NCBI GenBank assembly: GCA_023055505.1
Contig: JALIRH010000004.1
Span: 18,533,368-18,597,367, forward strand
Direction of reading: 5' to 3'
Length of the DNA: 64,000 nt
Source of the DNA: Callipepla californica brunnescens
Taxonomy: Eukaryota; Chordata; Aves; Galliformes; Odontophoridae
Of this stretch, positions 34,823 through 47,532 are shown piece by piece (the stretch's first letter is position 1; every line of letters starts with the position of its first letter). The notes below the pieces were generated by a model. That model saw nothing but the letters and a program-made list of their open reading frames with translations, searched no databases and had not been told where the DNA came from. The translations under genes and the position numbers were made by a program.

Positions 34823-37667
34823 CTGCCTGTGAAATGTTGGTCCTCTCTTAAAAGAAATGCTTTGAGAGCATTCATATCCATACAGAATGCAAGCCTATCA
34901 GAGCCCAATTTACTTGATATCTCTCATAAGCTCTGCCTGCCCCATGGCTCCACACACAAGGGCCAAGGAGTATCTTCAGTGCTTTTTCTCCGTCTGCATC
35001 CAGAGGAGATCTATGGGTCTGTTTCTTGTCACTTCTGTCAGGAAAAATCCAGTGTGCGTTTTGTGGTTAAAAGTCAAAACTAAGAGCTTTCCTTCCCCAA
35101 ACCCGTCAGCTGCAGTGTTGTCTGTTTTGCTTTCTCAGCCTAAACATGCAGCAGCGTGTTCTGCTGAGGGGCAAGCCAAGCAAGCTGCTGGAGCAGATGG
35201 ACAGAATGAGAAATAGAGGCTGAGGGGCACTGCCTAGAAAGGGAACCCAATGCCCTGTACCAGCTGCAGTGCACAAGCCAGCCCTCCTGCAGCAGCAATG
35301 CACTGTGACTTAGGGCATACGGATTCCTGCTTCCTCCTTTCCCAATCCAGTGTTTTTTTTACTCCTCTGCAATGGGCAAGGTGGGCCTGGCCTGCATGCA
35401 GCTGTCTGTGTCCCCAGGGATGTGACATTAACTGAGGCTGGGAACTGCCCCGGCTGCATCCCTTTCCTTCTGCTGTGAAGGTATTCCCTAGGGGAGCATC
35501 TAAGTACTTGTCATAAGAGCATCGTGCCAGGCTTCTCCTCTACTCCTATGTCCTGTGAAGGGCTGAGGAATGCACGTGTCTGTAGCCTCAGTGAGTAAAG
35601 GAACTCAGATCCCTTTTCCTGACAGCAGAAAGGTTGTAGAGAAGGAGGATCTCAGCTGATCCCACCCCACAGCTTTTCCCTTGGAATTTAAAATGCAGCC
35701 TTTCACAGGCAGGAGGGCAACCAAGCTGAGCTCTGTGTTTTCTAGCAACAGTGTCTGTTAGAAAGCAGCCTGCATTGGTGGGGGGCTGTCTTCCTCTGCA
35801 AAGCCCCTAACACACCCTGTATTCCTTATAGTTGGCAGGATGGCGAAAGTTGTGCTTCCAGAGTTGAGTTGGAGGCAGCAGAGCCCCACAGCTGCAGTGA
35901 GCACAGTTGAATGGGTGTAGTGTGGCACGCTAGGGGAATTGCCCTTGTTATTCCAACACAAGTGAAGGCAGAAATTCAGTTTCTGGTGATGTCCTGAACT
36001 CTGCTTCTGGTGTCACCAGCACTTCAGTGCTGCCAAAAGAAACACAGGTGCCTGGCCAAAAAAGTAAACCAGAGCCCTCCCAGCAGCAGCCACAGGCACA
36101 CGCTCAGCTTTACACCAGCACCTTCCTTTAGACTTTGGTATCCTGGTATCTGTTTTATTTAGGCAAGAAACACAGAAACTGTTACACAGCAGAGCAGACA
36201 GCTAGCACTGCCAAGCTGTGAGCACAAATGGAGGCGATGCAGCACAGGCAGCATTGCTGGCCGCTCAGAAGTGCTGGCCTTGATTCCCAAGCGAACACCT
36301 GGATAAGCTGCAATGAGAGAGGCAGCAGTATCTCTATTTCATGGTTAGACTGTGGAACTGCAACTTTTGCATGTGCCCTACCTTGTGAGCATCCACCTGG
36401 GCTCCTGCATTCTTGTCAGATGCAGCAAGCAGATAGAGTTGATTTCTTCCTAAAATTACTCCATGGGCAGCAGAGCTGCACAAGAGACACTTATCTGAAC
36501 TTCAGAAAGATCTTCTTGTGAGGTTGCCATCTTTTTCTTCTCTTTTTAAATTTTCCTTCGTGGGGTGAGGCCACAGCATGAGCTGCTTGAAACTGCTGGC
36601 AGATCCCAGAGAGAAGACAGAGGAAAAGGGAAGAACAGGCAGTGAAGTGGGTTTGATGGAGCAGGTCTTTTTGAGGAGTTTGGGTGTCCCTCCTTTGCTG
36701 CCCCTTCCCAAGAGCCAGGCTGAACAGCAGTCATGAGCATAGTGGCAGAGAAGGAAAAAGGGCTGTGGAGGCAGTACATCTGCAGGGAGTGGTTTCTACC
36801 TGTCTTCTGAGAGGGATGCTCAGGTTTTGGAGCTTGGTGGGAGTACACCTTATTTGAGTTTAGCTGCAGACCAAGCCAGTAGAGGTGGGTCTTTTCAGAT
36901 ATGCCCTCAGAGTTGGTTTTGCAGACACCTTTCACTTCTACTATCTCTTCTGGTATGCTAGAACAGAAACAAGTGCATTGGATGTGGCACCTAGCAGCCA
37001 CACAAACAGCCAGATAGTTAGCTGTGGTACTGTGTGCTCTCTATGCCTCCAGAGGGTATCCCCAGGGTTACTAACACTCTTCCTACCACAACCTTTGCTC
37101 TGGCCTGCCCCAAACTCAGTGACCCTGCAGCCCTTCCAGCTTTACTTTAATATTCATCTCCCACAGGGCAGTTGCTGAGCGACTCCCACAACATGCCATG
37201 CTGTGAAAGCTCAGGTCAAGGAAGCTCTGACCCTGTCCCCAGCCATCAGGAGCACAGCAGGCAGAGGAGGACCAAGCGTCCATGACTACACAGGTGACAG
37301 ATTTTGAGCCTTTAGAGCTGGGTGCTCGAGGAGCTGTATTCAGACATAAGCACATTCAAGACTACGTCTTTCTTGTTCCTTGAGTGGTCTCTTTTCCTTT
37401 GTCAAGGGGCAGCTAGGCTGATGCTGTCTCCGTCCCTGTCTAGGGAGCAGGGGCTCTCGACAGCCCTGGTGAGGGTGCTTGGTTCAGTGATGCTGCTCAG
37501 CTGACAGCTTGCCTGGCTGAACTCCCCAGGAGCAGAGAGGGAGCCTGACACTGTCGCAGCCCCAGCAGCATATCTAAGGCAGGGTTTAGCTGCAGGGAGA
37601 GGATCACCTGCTGGGTTGTGTTTCAGCATTGCGCTGTGTTTTGGTCTCTTTTTCCCTTTCTCTGCAG
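34823..37667. other. Unique non-coding sequence, no recognisable gene
   Basis: Open frames up to 151 codons, overlapping on both strands, without recognisable domains. No CR1 fragment or notable simple repeat was seen. Confidence 0.65.
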
Positions 37668-37781
37668 CATGCTCCTTGTACAAAGGATTTGACACCAGGC
37701 GATTATCTGAAACTGGAGACGCAAGGTGCTGGTGCGGCTCTGGTTACAGATATTATACTGAAGCCTTCACTCTTACTGATC
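37668..37781 (+). other. Candidate symmetric 114-bp exon
   Basis: A very strong acceptor (GTCTCTTTTTCCCTTTCTCTGCAG) ends at 37667, and GATC|GTGAGC marks a fair donor at 37782. The 114 bp equal exactly 38 codons in phase 0, open as HAPCTKDLTPGDYLKLETQG and onward to LKPSLLLI. A second frame is also open across it (CSLYKGFDTRRLSETGDARC...), so openness alone is not decisive. It keeps three internal CpGs, and the donor junction adds one more. The phase is compatible with a direct join to the 28142-28271 segment. No family recognised. Confidence 0.25.
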
Positions 37782-38284
37782 GTGAGCATGTCACCCCGTG
37801 GTTTTTCTTTATTTCTTTGGTTTTTTTGTTTGCTTACATAATTAATACAGTGAATTGAAAACACTGTCCATATAATAGTGAGGACATCAGATGTTTGAAC
37901 ATAACTATTCCATTCTAAGGTGACAGATGTGAGGTAGTCTTCATGTTTAAGTATCTGCCTCTTGAAAATGGTGTAGTTACACTCATCTATTCAGGGTTTC
38001 TGTGATTATTGGCCATCATCTCTCTCTAGACCTGCGGCTTCCCTGGGGTCAAAGTAGAAATATTCAGCAACAGCCTGAACCACACAGATGTTGTCTATCT
38101 GCTTGACAGTGTTTACTATTTGCAAGACTGTTTTAAATAAATAATGCTTTCAAACTGAGAGAGGATTGCCTCTATAAAGATGGCCTCATATAGCAGGAGA
38201 AGGAAAGAAGCAATGGAGAAGAAAGAGAGATGCAATCAGGCAAGAAATAAAGAAAGAGAGGGAGATGGGAGCCAAACTGAGCTG
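37782..38284. other. Non-coding spacer
   Basis: AT-rich, non-repetitive. No gene or repeat recognised. Confidence 0.6.
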
Positions 38285-38420
38285 CATGCTATCCCATAGT
38301 TTATTAACATTTGATTAGCATAATGAATATTCAGCCTCATTATTATCTTATTGTTCCTCTTTGCATAGTATGTTAAGTATGGAAAGTTTCTTCTGTGGTT
38401 TTTCTCATTGTAAATTTTGC
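38285..38420. promoter_or_regulatory. Candidate conserved element with POU/homeodomain-like sites
   Basis: AT-rich stretch with TTTATTAAC, GATTAGCA (38313-38320), a 3-nt spacer and the perfect palindrome TGAATATTCA (38324-38333). A CTTTGCATA octamer-like word lies near 38361. The same palindrome and the same GATTAGCA word also lie together at 17012-17040. Enhancer function is inferred from motifs only. Confidence 0.3.
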
Positions 38421-41400
38421 CCCTGGAGAAATGAGTTCTTATCAAAAGAGTCTAAGACTAAGGATTAGGCACGAAAGAAAAGGAAAACACGTTGCAAGGA
38501 ACATGCCTCATATCTCATAAAATCTAAAGCCAAATGATTTCTGTCATGCATCTATAACTTTCATGGGACTATTGACCAGGGTTCACTTTTAAAATATGTG
38601 CGTGCCATGACTGTTGTTATCTTTATATGGCAGCAGCATTACATTTCAGTGCATTGATATCTAACTCACTGATTAAATTTGTTTTGAAGATTGTTTAAGA
38701 GGTGATTGTCAAACTGAAATGGCATCACCTTGGCCTTGGGCCAGCATCTGTGGCTGAAATGCAGATCAGCATGGGAGCACAAGCCCGTCACCAGCTCCTG
38801 ATCTGCCCCTGAGGCAGAGCTGGAAAGAGATGTGGGGAATTGCTCCTGAAGGCTCCGGGCTCCCAGGATGGCCCAGAGACACCTCGGGGCAGCCAGGTGG
38901 GCTCTGCCTGGCTGCTGCCTGGGGGAGGCCCCGGGCATGGCCCTGTGGCCAGGCCCAGCCGTTCTCAGTAGAGGGAGGCTGGGGAGAAGGAGAAGCCACA
39001 AGCGTTAATCTTGTTTTTTGTAGAGCCTGGGCACTCTGGACTGGGGCAGCTGCAGTCCAGTCCCACTCTGCAGCCTTTGGTCTGGGGTAGGCCATGTGCA
39101 TGTTGTACCCTTGGGTACCACTTTTTCTCAGTGCAGGGGGACCACGCGGGTGGCTTAAGCGTGTGGCCAAGGAGTGAGGAGCAGAGGCTGTGTGCTGGGA
39201 AAGTCTCCAAGCAGTTTTCAGATCAATGAACGTGCTCAGAAAAAGACGCAGCGGCGGAGCTCACGAGCATGGCTGGAGGGGGCCACAGGGGCTGGCAGCC
39301 AAGGCAAACAAGGAAGCCACCTGATGTGACTGGGGTCAGATAAGAGAGTCACTTCAGGAGCAGGTGCTTCCTGTGCTGTGCACTCGCCTGGTCCCAGCCC
39401 CGCTCCCTGCGGAGCGGCCCGTGGCCAACAAATCTCTGAAGTGGCTGCCCTGGCACCTGCATCCTGGGTCAGGGTGCTCCTAGACCTGGAGGAGAGATGC
39501 CTCTCCTCAGTCCTGGACTAGCACTGGCTTCAGGGCTTCTCCATGGTGCTGGCCATGAACACTTGCTTTGAGTTGGCTGCGGGTGGCTGGACGCACCTAC
39601 AAATGATTAAAGAAATGATGCTGAATGCATAATGGAAGGCTGGTGTGGCAGGGAGCAAGGGGGAATTTGTCCAGGTGCATTGGTCACCCTGAAGTTGAAG
39701 TAAGCTTTGTAGGATGCTGAGCTGGTCTGTGAGTGCCTGGACTTTGTTTTTCTACCTGCAGTGTTTAGATGAAACTAGTCAGCCTTCAGGAGCTGGTATC
39801 TCTTCAGCTGCACAAGGCAGTGTCAGATAATGGGCTGCATGCCCCAGTGGCCATGTTCTCACTCTCACCGGAAGTCTACAGATGATAGGAAATGCATGGG
39901 AGAGAAAAATATATCTTATGCAGTACAACCCTCCCAGGACGTAGATATGTGATGCTTTCCTCAAATGCATTGAAGAAAAGCAGGCTACAATGAACAGCAA
40001 GTGACATGTACTTCAAAAGATGCAAATTGTTCTTCTCAACTGGGCAGAAAAGTGACTGATGACAGCCTTTTGTTTAACAAGTTAGTGTTTTATGTAGGCT
40101 TTCTAGTAATGAGACCTGTAGTCTCCTAAGAATCAGTAGAAAGGTCTTCAGGAGGCAGATCTGGTCCTATTCAGGGGTCAAGGTGGGTTCCAGTCCGTTG
40201 AAGTTAACAATTGGGTTTGTATGAAGAGAGGTGAAAAAGCATTTTCAAAAGGAATGCTTTCCTGTGGTTATAGGACTACTCAAGGTTTGGGTACCACATT
40301 GATTCTGCATCTCTGACACTGCTTTCCCTTGTGAATTTAAGTAAATCAGCTTTACAAAAGAATGTGAATAAAATAATAACTGCCTACTATAAAGAGGCTT
40401 CACTCATCATCTTACTCTCTGGCAGATATATATGAAACTCATTATGAAAGTGAGCATATTTTTCAGAGATGTATGGGTTAAGACTGAAGCTCTCTGGGAG
40501 TCCTGTGTGATTAATTAATACAAGATGAAGCCAAAGTAGCAGAATAGTGTAGAGCTGAGAAGAAATTTATACCTGAGGGCTCTCCATTGGCTGATGAGCC
40601 AGCAGACCAGAAAGGTCAAATGGAACCATTATAAGTGTGATTGTACTTAGAATGTCAGAAAATTCCAAAACAGGCAGAAAACCCATTGTATTCCAAACAG
40701 TGCTCAAATGCCACGTCACTTGGGAAGCCCTGCATGTATTCCTCTGATCACACAGGCACATCAATGGCATCTCTGCTGGACTGTGTTTCCTAAGGGGTCT
40801 TCTTCGGCTCAAGAGCCTGCTATTTGCGCTGGAGAGCCTTTGGGGGACAGCAGTTTGCTCTATCAACCCATCAGTAATATACACTGTATGCGTCTCTTGG
40901 AGTGGGATAGCTAGCTGCATCTCTGAATGTACTTTTTGGTATCAAGATCTGGTTAGAAGCCTTTCCCTCTAAATGCATGCAAGTTTAGTTTCCATTCTGC
41001 AACCGGGTTTAGGAGCGTGACAGAACACGCTGTGCGGAAGAGAATTTCCAGATGGCACACTGTATAATGTACTACGGCAGAACCACCTAAGGTAACTCTA
41101 AATGTATGAAATTTGGTCAAAGTCCAGTCTGGGGGTTGACTATGAGCAAGTGGACTCATTCAAGATGAGGTGAAAAACCTGTCCTTTAGACAGTTGGTGG
41201 TAGCTCTGGTACTGTCTACCTTGCTCCTTGGCTGCCAAATCTTGGGTTGCTTGATGTTCTTGGGAATCTCCTCAGGCGCCATCATCTTGTCCTACTGCTC
41301 CCATCCTCAGTGTCAACAGTGCAAGAGCCTAAGTGCATCTGCTCTGGTGTCATGCCCAGATTCTTCACCCTGGTTCTGAGAAGAGCCTGCCACAGTCCTC

Positions 41401-42491
41401 TCTGTCCTAACTTCCACTGCCTGTTCCTTGCTCTAAATCTTTGGTGCCTTGGTACCTGATACCCCTGGCTGTGCTATCTTCCCCTCACAGTCTCTCCTTT
41501 AAAGAGTTGCTCCTGTGTATTATCTGTGGTTGCTTCCTTTTTGCTCCGTTCCCAAACACCAGGTCTATTCTTGGAACGTCCGGCTACAGCACTCGTATTG
41601 ACGTCAAAATTACTCAACAGTTATTGTCAGGAAGGACTTGATTTGCATTTGAATAGAGTGGCTTTTTAATGTCTCAGAAATAAGATGTTGTTGGGGACAA
41701 TGTCTGGAAAGATTCCCCAAGGTAAATGTGAGGAGGCAAATTGCAAGCACGTCTCTTCTTCTTGAGACTTCTTGAATCTCCTAGTTGCGGTGAGGACAGG
41801 GAGAAAACTACCTGTGTGAGGTGAAGGAGTATAGCCACTTTCTCCAAACACCAACTTCATGCACTCTATCCTCGAGGTCTGGTGGGAAAAGCACAGCTTC
41901 CTGCCAGGAACTGCAAAGCCCCTCTTGAAACTACTGTTAAATCTGACATAGTCACTCATGGAGGAGGAGGGGAAAGGCACAGAAGGGATTCTGTGACCTC
42001 AGCTGATTTTCCCATTAAACCAATGACCATCAGCTTTCTGTCATTTGCCACAAAAAACTTGTTTTGAATTCAGCTCATAGAACACTCCCAGATAAAGTGC
42101 AGGCTACAGGCCTTGATCGTAGGATTGCTATATCAACACTCCAACCTGAGACTGTGAGGTCTCCTCAGGTGAGCTATTAACACTATTATATTGTCTGTAC
42201 ATGAGTGTTATGAGAGCCAGTTATTGACACATTCCATGAATTTAATGAATGCAACTGGTTGGATGTCCTGTGCTTTTGTCCATGTGCTTGACTGTGAGCA
42301 GAATGTTTCTCACCAGCTATAAGCTGAAATACCCCTTTTTACTTTAGCAGTAAGGAAGTAGATACTGTTTTGCTGCTACTGAATCCCTGTGAAGCAGATT
42401 GGCCTTTAATGCAGATGGTGAAAGGGAGCATGGGGACGTACAGGGTAACCTGAATGAATGTTGCCTGACTGATATCCTGGGCAGTACCTTA
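38421..42491. other. Unique non-coding sequence, no recognisable gene
   Basis: GC rises at 38760-39430, where overlapping frames of up to 134 codons appear on both strands. A small CpG-enriched patch lies at about 39230-39425. The remainder is AT-leaning and unremarkable. Confidence 0.65.
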
Positions 42492-42686
42492 CAGATTGGA
42501 TATTAGGAAAAACAACTCTACAGAAAGAGCAGTGAGGTACTGGCATAGGCTGCCCAGAGAGGGAGTGTAGTCACCATCCCTAGAGGTGTTCAAGACAAGG
42601 GTAGCTGTGGCACTGAGGGATGGCCTGATGGTTGGACTAGATTGTCTTAGTGTTTTTTTCCAACTTTAATGATTCTATTATTCTAA
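42492..42686 (+). mobile_element. CR1 LINE 3' fragment, 5'-truncated
   Basis: Begins AGATTGGATATTAGGAAAAA and continues AGTGAGGTACTGGCATAGG, CTGCCCAGAGAGGGAGTG, CATCCCTAGAGGTGTTCAAG and GGTTGGACTAGATTGTCTTA, then TTCCAACTTTAATGATTC and a degenerate ATTCTATT tail. This is the standard CR1 end of about 195 bp with moderate divergence. A T7 run inside it (42653-42659) is a private expansion. No coding capacity. Confidence 0.95.
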
Positions 42687-44103
42687 TCAAGGAAAGTTGG
42701 CATGCAGCACTGGAGTGGGCAAAACTACTTTTCTGGAGGGGAAGATACATCCTGAGAATCACTCAGACAGCTCTAGTGCACAATATGCTCATTTTTATGC
42801 CACTGAAGGTTGGGGCTTTGGATCTTGCACAATTGCTTAACCTTGTTGTGCCGTCTTTGAAATAGGGGTGACGTTTCTTACCAACTTCATGAATGAGAGG
42901 GGCCTGTTGGCCCCTATAGCACCTATAGTCAATGGAAAGCAGCTTCAGTACCTGTGTGTAGGCTGAGGTGTTAGAGCTGACTGTTCCTGGACGGTCCAGG
43001 CTCCAGGCATGGAGCAGCTCTTCAGAATCGTCCCATGGCTCTGCACACCCCTCAGCCACCCAGCTCTCAGCTGGATTGGTCTGGGTCATATTGCTGGGAT
43101 AATTAGACTTGAAAATCAAAGCTCAACATTTCTGCTCCAGCTCTTCCCTGCTCCTCGCCCAGCCCACTTCAGCAAGGCACTCAGGGCAATGAGCCAAGGC
43201 TTTCTTTTCAATCACGTTATTACCAAGAAGGATGTGAAGCCTTCCAAGCTCAGGCTGATTGCATGTTTGTGCTGAACAGTGCCACTGTTTACAGATAAAC
43301 AAAGCACAGTTCCATCCATGGGCTGTGTGCAGAGCAACGTGGGTTGGGCTGACCTCCTGCTGCACCTCCCAGGCCTTCCGCTCACCCTGCTTTCCACTGC
43401 TGGAGGTAACGCTGAGGCTGTTTTCCCTTCTAAGCCTCTCTTGGGAGGTGAACTTTAAGGCTTGCCTAAATCGTGCAGGACTTGCTGGTGAGCTGCAGCT
43501 GTCCCCGAGGAAAGTGCTACTTGTCGAGAAGCCCTCAAGGCTGCACAAGGAAGAAAAACCCCTGTGGCAGAGGAAGAGCGTATTCCCAGCTGAAAGCTTC
43601 ATGCTCAGACTGGCTTAGGTGAGGTGGGGGGCAGGCTGCTTGTAGAGAATGTGTCTGACTGACTAAAGTCAGTTCCCACTTGTGGTATCCCTGCCATCAC
43701 GTGGAAAGTGCATGCAGCTCACTATGCTATCCTTAATGTCTGTTTTGCTGATCCTTGCTCTGTCAGCAGCTGCAAACACTGAAAAGTGAGATGTTGCACA
43801 GCTCAGTGTATGCTGTGTAATTGGGAAAGCTTTGTTACTTGCTAAATATGAGCCTCTCAGCTTCTTGCAGGCTGGAGAGCTTTTCATCTATAACCTCCTC
43901 CTGTCCCTTTCCTTGTGTGCCATGTATGCTCAGCACAGTGCTGTCAGACTGACCACGTGCGGAACATCAGGAGGGAGATTCATTTTAGCTCAGCCTCCTG
44001 AATACCCACATGCACCCCTACTCAGTTTGTAATGTAGGAGGTGGGCATAGCTCATACCAGAGGTAGAACAAGGCACGCTTCACCCCTCTGCTATGATCAG
44101 TTA
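42687..44103. other. Non-coding spacer between CR1 copies
   Basis: Overlapping sense and antisense frames (119 and 159 codons) at 43123-43618 have no recognisable product. No other repeat seen. Confidence 0.6.
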
Positions 44104-44270
44104 AGCACTGGAACAAGTTGCCCAGAGATGTGGTGAATCTAGAGACACTCAAAGTCAGGCTAGACTGGCTCTGAGCACCCTGATCTAGCTAGAGGTGTCC
44201 CTGTCCAATGCAGGGGCGTTGGACTAGATGGCCTTTAAGGGTCCCTTCCATCTCAAATGATTCTATGATC
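44104..44270 (+). mobile_element. CR1 LINE 3' fragment with flanking direct repeat
   Basis: GCACTGGAACAAGTTGCCCA, GAGATGTGGTGAATCTAGAG, CACCCTGATCTAGCTAGAGG, TGTCCCTGTCCAATGCAGGG, GCGTTGGACTAGATGGCCTT and a TCCATCTCAAATGATTCTATGAT end identify a 5'-truncated CR1 of about 165 bp. CTATGATCAGTTA occurs on both sides (44091-44103 and 44263-44275), overlapping the terminal 8-mer of the element. CR1 copies usually show little or no target-site duplication, so this copy is unusually informative about its insertion. Inactive. Confidence 0.95.
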
Positions 44271-47200
44271 AGTTATCCATGGGCAGATGATGTGAGCACC
44301 CTAATACAAGCTTTCAAGCTGAGAATGGGAACTGAGCATAAATTTGGCTTAGTTCATGCAGATGGGGTGCAGCTTATCTGATACTGCTGGAAGGAAGCAG
44401 AGGCTGCCAGCTCTGCACTGCCCAGATGCAGCAGGATGGAGAAAAAGGTTGTGGTGCTGTGACAGAGAGGCATTGCTCAGAAGTCCTGCTGGGTGGCAGT
44501 GGAGGAGTTCAGCCAGACAAAATTCTCATTGCAGACTGGCAGAGACAAGGGTGAGGAGTCAGCTGGGTGCTGCTAGGGCGGGAGCTGACCTTCATCCATC
44601 TTCTGTTAGCTAACCAGTGTCTTGGATGATGTTCATTACTTAGCTTTCCAAATCTGTGAGGAAGGCTAGTTTGTAAGAGCAATAACAATGAGTGATTTCC
44701 TTCGTCCTGTACTCTCTTAGAAGTTTATAAAACTGTGGTCAACAAGGGATCTTCCAGGTCAAAACTCAGCCTGCTTTTCCTTTAACTTTGCCCTAATCAC
44801 TCCTTCACCACCCACAAGAAGCTCACTCTGCAAAACTCCAGCAATAGCTTGATACACATTAAATTTGGCTTACTCACCTTTCTCAGTTATGCTGACTACA
44901 GAGGTCTTCTGACAGGGTTTGTGAGCTTTTCTGCAGTGTGCTGAATGGTACAGCGGGTTTACTGGTGAATCTGCCATCACGGGTTTTTAGGTAGGCCCTC
45001 AATTGGAGTGTTACACTTTTGAGTCTCATCTCCTGCTTCACTTACCATGCAGGATGCTTTGTAGTTATTAGCATTTGTATTCTCAGTGTCTCTTGTGTGT
45101 GCTCTCCATACCTCTTTTTCTGACCTTATTCTATCACTAGTGTTTCTCCTTGCTCATATGTAAACATTCCAGCTGGAAATATTCTGAGAAAGGAAAGGAT
45201 TTGTATTTGTTTGTTTGTTTTGTGAAAACAATTCATTAGATGGACAGTTCTGCAGAGTTGTTTGAGTTCCTGTGTATTCCATGGGTAAGAGTACTTCAGT
45301 CTCTGACGTGAGTTGCCTAGAAAAGCTACATTTATGGTACCTGACTGGAAGTGCTTCTTAAGCTACTAAGTCCATGCAGCCCAGTTGCCCAGATTGCACC
45401 AATCTGATCCCTGCTGCCATGGTCTGCTCTCAGCAGGAAAGCAATCCAGACTGCCTCCAGCTCTGCTCCTAGCTGCCCTGAACCTGGGAACGAGGAGCAC
45501 AGGGTGTGCTTTAACCCACTCACGCACTTCAGCCTCTCCAGCTGCACTTAGATTTCTCTCAGATGAATAAATGAGCTAGAGATAGGTGTGTGCCTTAGGG
45601 ATAACCTCATGAGTGGATGTTAACCCAAATACCAGACCTACATATGTATCTCATTTTTGTGATGAGGCAGGGAAAGGAAAGAAGGAACGTGATTCTTTCT
45701 CACTATGTTCTTCCTGATATCTCAACATTGATCTCCAGTTTTTCCATACACAACCTGCAGATGCTTTTGAACCCAAGTGGATTTGATGTCCTGGCAAGCT
45801 CAGGTAAATCTAGGTCAGTACGTGAATGGCTGCTCTGGGTCCTGTCCACTCAAAGTTGGGTCGCGTTGAGTTCTCCACATTAGGGGCGTATATGAGCAAA
45901 ATAGTGTTTGACAAGTTATGATGCTCCTTTCAGATATACCCATTCCATCTCTTCACATCTACTGTGTCAGGTTGCTTTTTCCACACCTCCGTTAATGTTA
46001 TGAACCTCGTCTTTCATGCCCCTATTACAGTGCACGTGTCCTGCTTAGTAAAACAGTCATTCAGGCTGTGCATTGGGCTGTAGACTTAGTTTCTGATTGT
46101 GTTCTTAGAGCAGACTTCATATACCACATTCAGGATCATTTTCTTGAAACTTCTTGGAAATCTAGGTCAGAGTAAGCAGATACAAGTTGGCTCCCCATCC
46201 ACGTTCAGCTTGGAGTCTTGGAAGTCCAAATGAAGGCTGACCTTAGGCACAGTTACTGTCTCACCTCCCAGTAAGTTACAAATTTTTCATTATTATCACA
46301 CCGATATGAATTTTCTTGTGTGACACCAAAGCCTGCTACTTTCCCTTCTTATTCTGCTGAATAAGCAGAGAAATGAATGAGCAAGGACTGAATGGGAGTG
46401 GAGACCCCAAAGCCCTCTCTATCCTTGGGGAGGTTGTTGCAGGTCAGGGCTGAGCACCGTAGGGCTGGCTCTGCATCTTCTGATGAACCTCCTCCTCCTT
46501 TGGGAGGCAGCACCATGAGAGCACGGCATGCCCAAAGGCATGTGTGGGAAGAGAAAGCCACTGCATGGTTCTGCAAATGCAATGCTCCGGACGATTCAGC
46601 ACCTCGACAGTTAACGGCACGTTCAGTTTTCATCCCCCTGGCGTCTCCCAAGTGCGGCTAATCGCTTACAACCAGGCACCCCCTCCTTGGCCCTCGCCAC
46701 TGACATGGCCCTTCTCTTTACAGCTCTACTAGAGCGTGTTCAAGTTTCTGTCAGAACCAGAAACATGCCACACGCTGCTCTAATCCCTTTAGCAGTGCAC
46801 AGACTCAAGCAGTTCTCCAATAAAAGAATGAGTGCCACCCTGAACTTCCCTAATTCGTCACAGTCAACAGGATTTTTTTCCCTCTCTTTCACAGCGCAGC
46901 AGTAACTTAACACGCCTTTGATGCACCGGCTGGTCCCTGTCTCATCCAAGGGCTGATGGGAGCACTGTGGGCAGCAGTGGGCAAGGGATGCTCAGCTATA
47001 AGGACCTGGGATATAAAGCTTCCTCTGTAGCCATCTCCATCAGCCCACAGCAGAGGGAGAGGAGGAGATCCTTCCCAAGCCAATCACCTCTCCAGGCTCC
47101 CCAAAATGCAGGTCGTGTATCTGTATGGCACAAGGCACCTCCTTCCATGCTCTGGCTCACAGTGGGGTACAGGTGGGTGCTGCCATCCCAGCAGAGCAGC

Positions 47201-47506
47201 TGGGACTCCCCAGCTCACCCCTGTGAGGTTTACAGTTTGTACATGTTCAGACAGATGGGGCTGCCTGGTTGCACAGCAGTTCCATACAGGATGCAGCAGC
47301 AGCCCTGCTGAGCAGAGTATTTTTTCCTCTGTGCCTTGCAAATTGCAGCCAGCAGTGAAGAAAAGCAGGGTTTTTTTTTTTCCCTTCTGTGTTTAGGAAA
47401 TCTCTCTCCAGTGGCTGGTGAAAAAAGAAGAGCTGAGTGTGTTTTGGGATATTTGGTGCTCCCTGAAAATGGCAGTGGTTTGAGGCTGTTTCCTCCCCAA
47501 CAGCTG
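44271..47506. other. Unique non-coding sequence, no recognisable gene
   Basis: A short TTTG run lies near 45206-45222 and a T11 run at 47371-47381. A local cluster of CpGs lies at about 46565-46660 (for example CGACAGTTAACGGCACG). Open frames of up to 137 codons are unrecognised. Confidence 0.65.
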
Positions 47507-47532
47507 GTGTGTGTGTGTGTGTGTGTGTGTGT
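47507..47532. repeat. (GT)13 microsatellite
   Basis: Thirteen perfect GT units, followed by imperfect TG-rich sequence. A length-variable microsatellite is likely. It creates artificial Val/Cys repeats in overlapping frames on one strand and Thr/His repeats on the other. Confidence 0.97.

Noticed and set aside
43123..43618. Overlapping sense (119-codon) and antisense (159-codon) frames
   Set aside because: Mutual overlap and unremarkable composition indicate shadow frames with no real gene.
47507..47532. Repeat array resembling a CRISPR or satellite
   Set aside because: It is a plain GT dinucleotide microsatellite. No direct repeats with spacers exist anywhere in the window.
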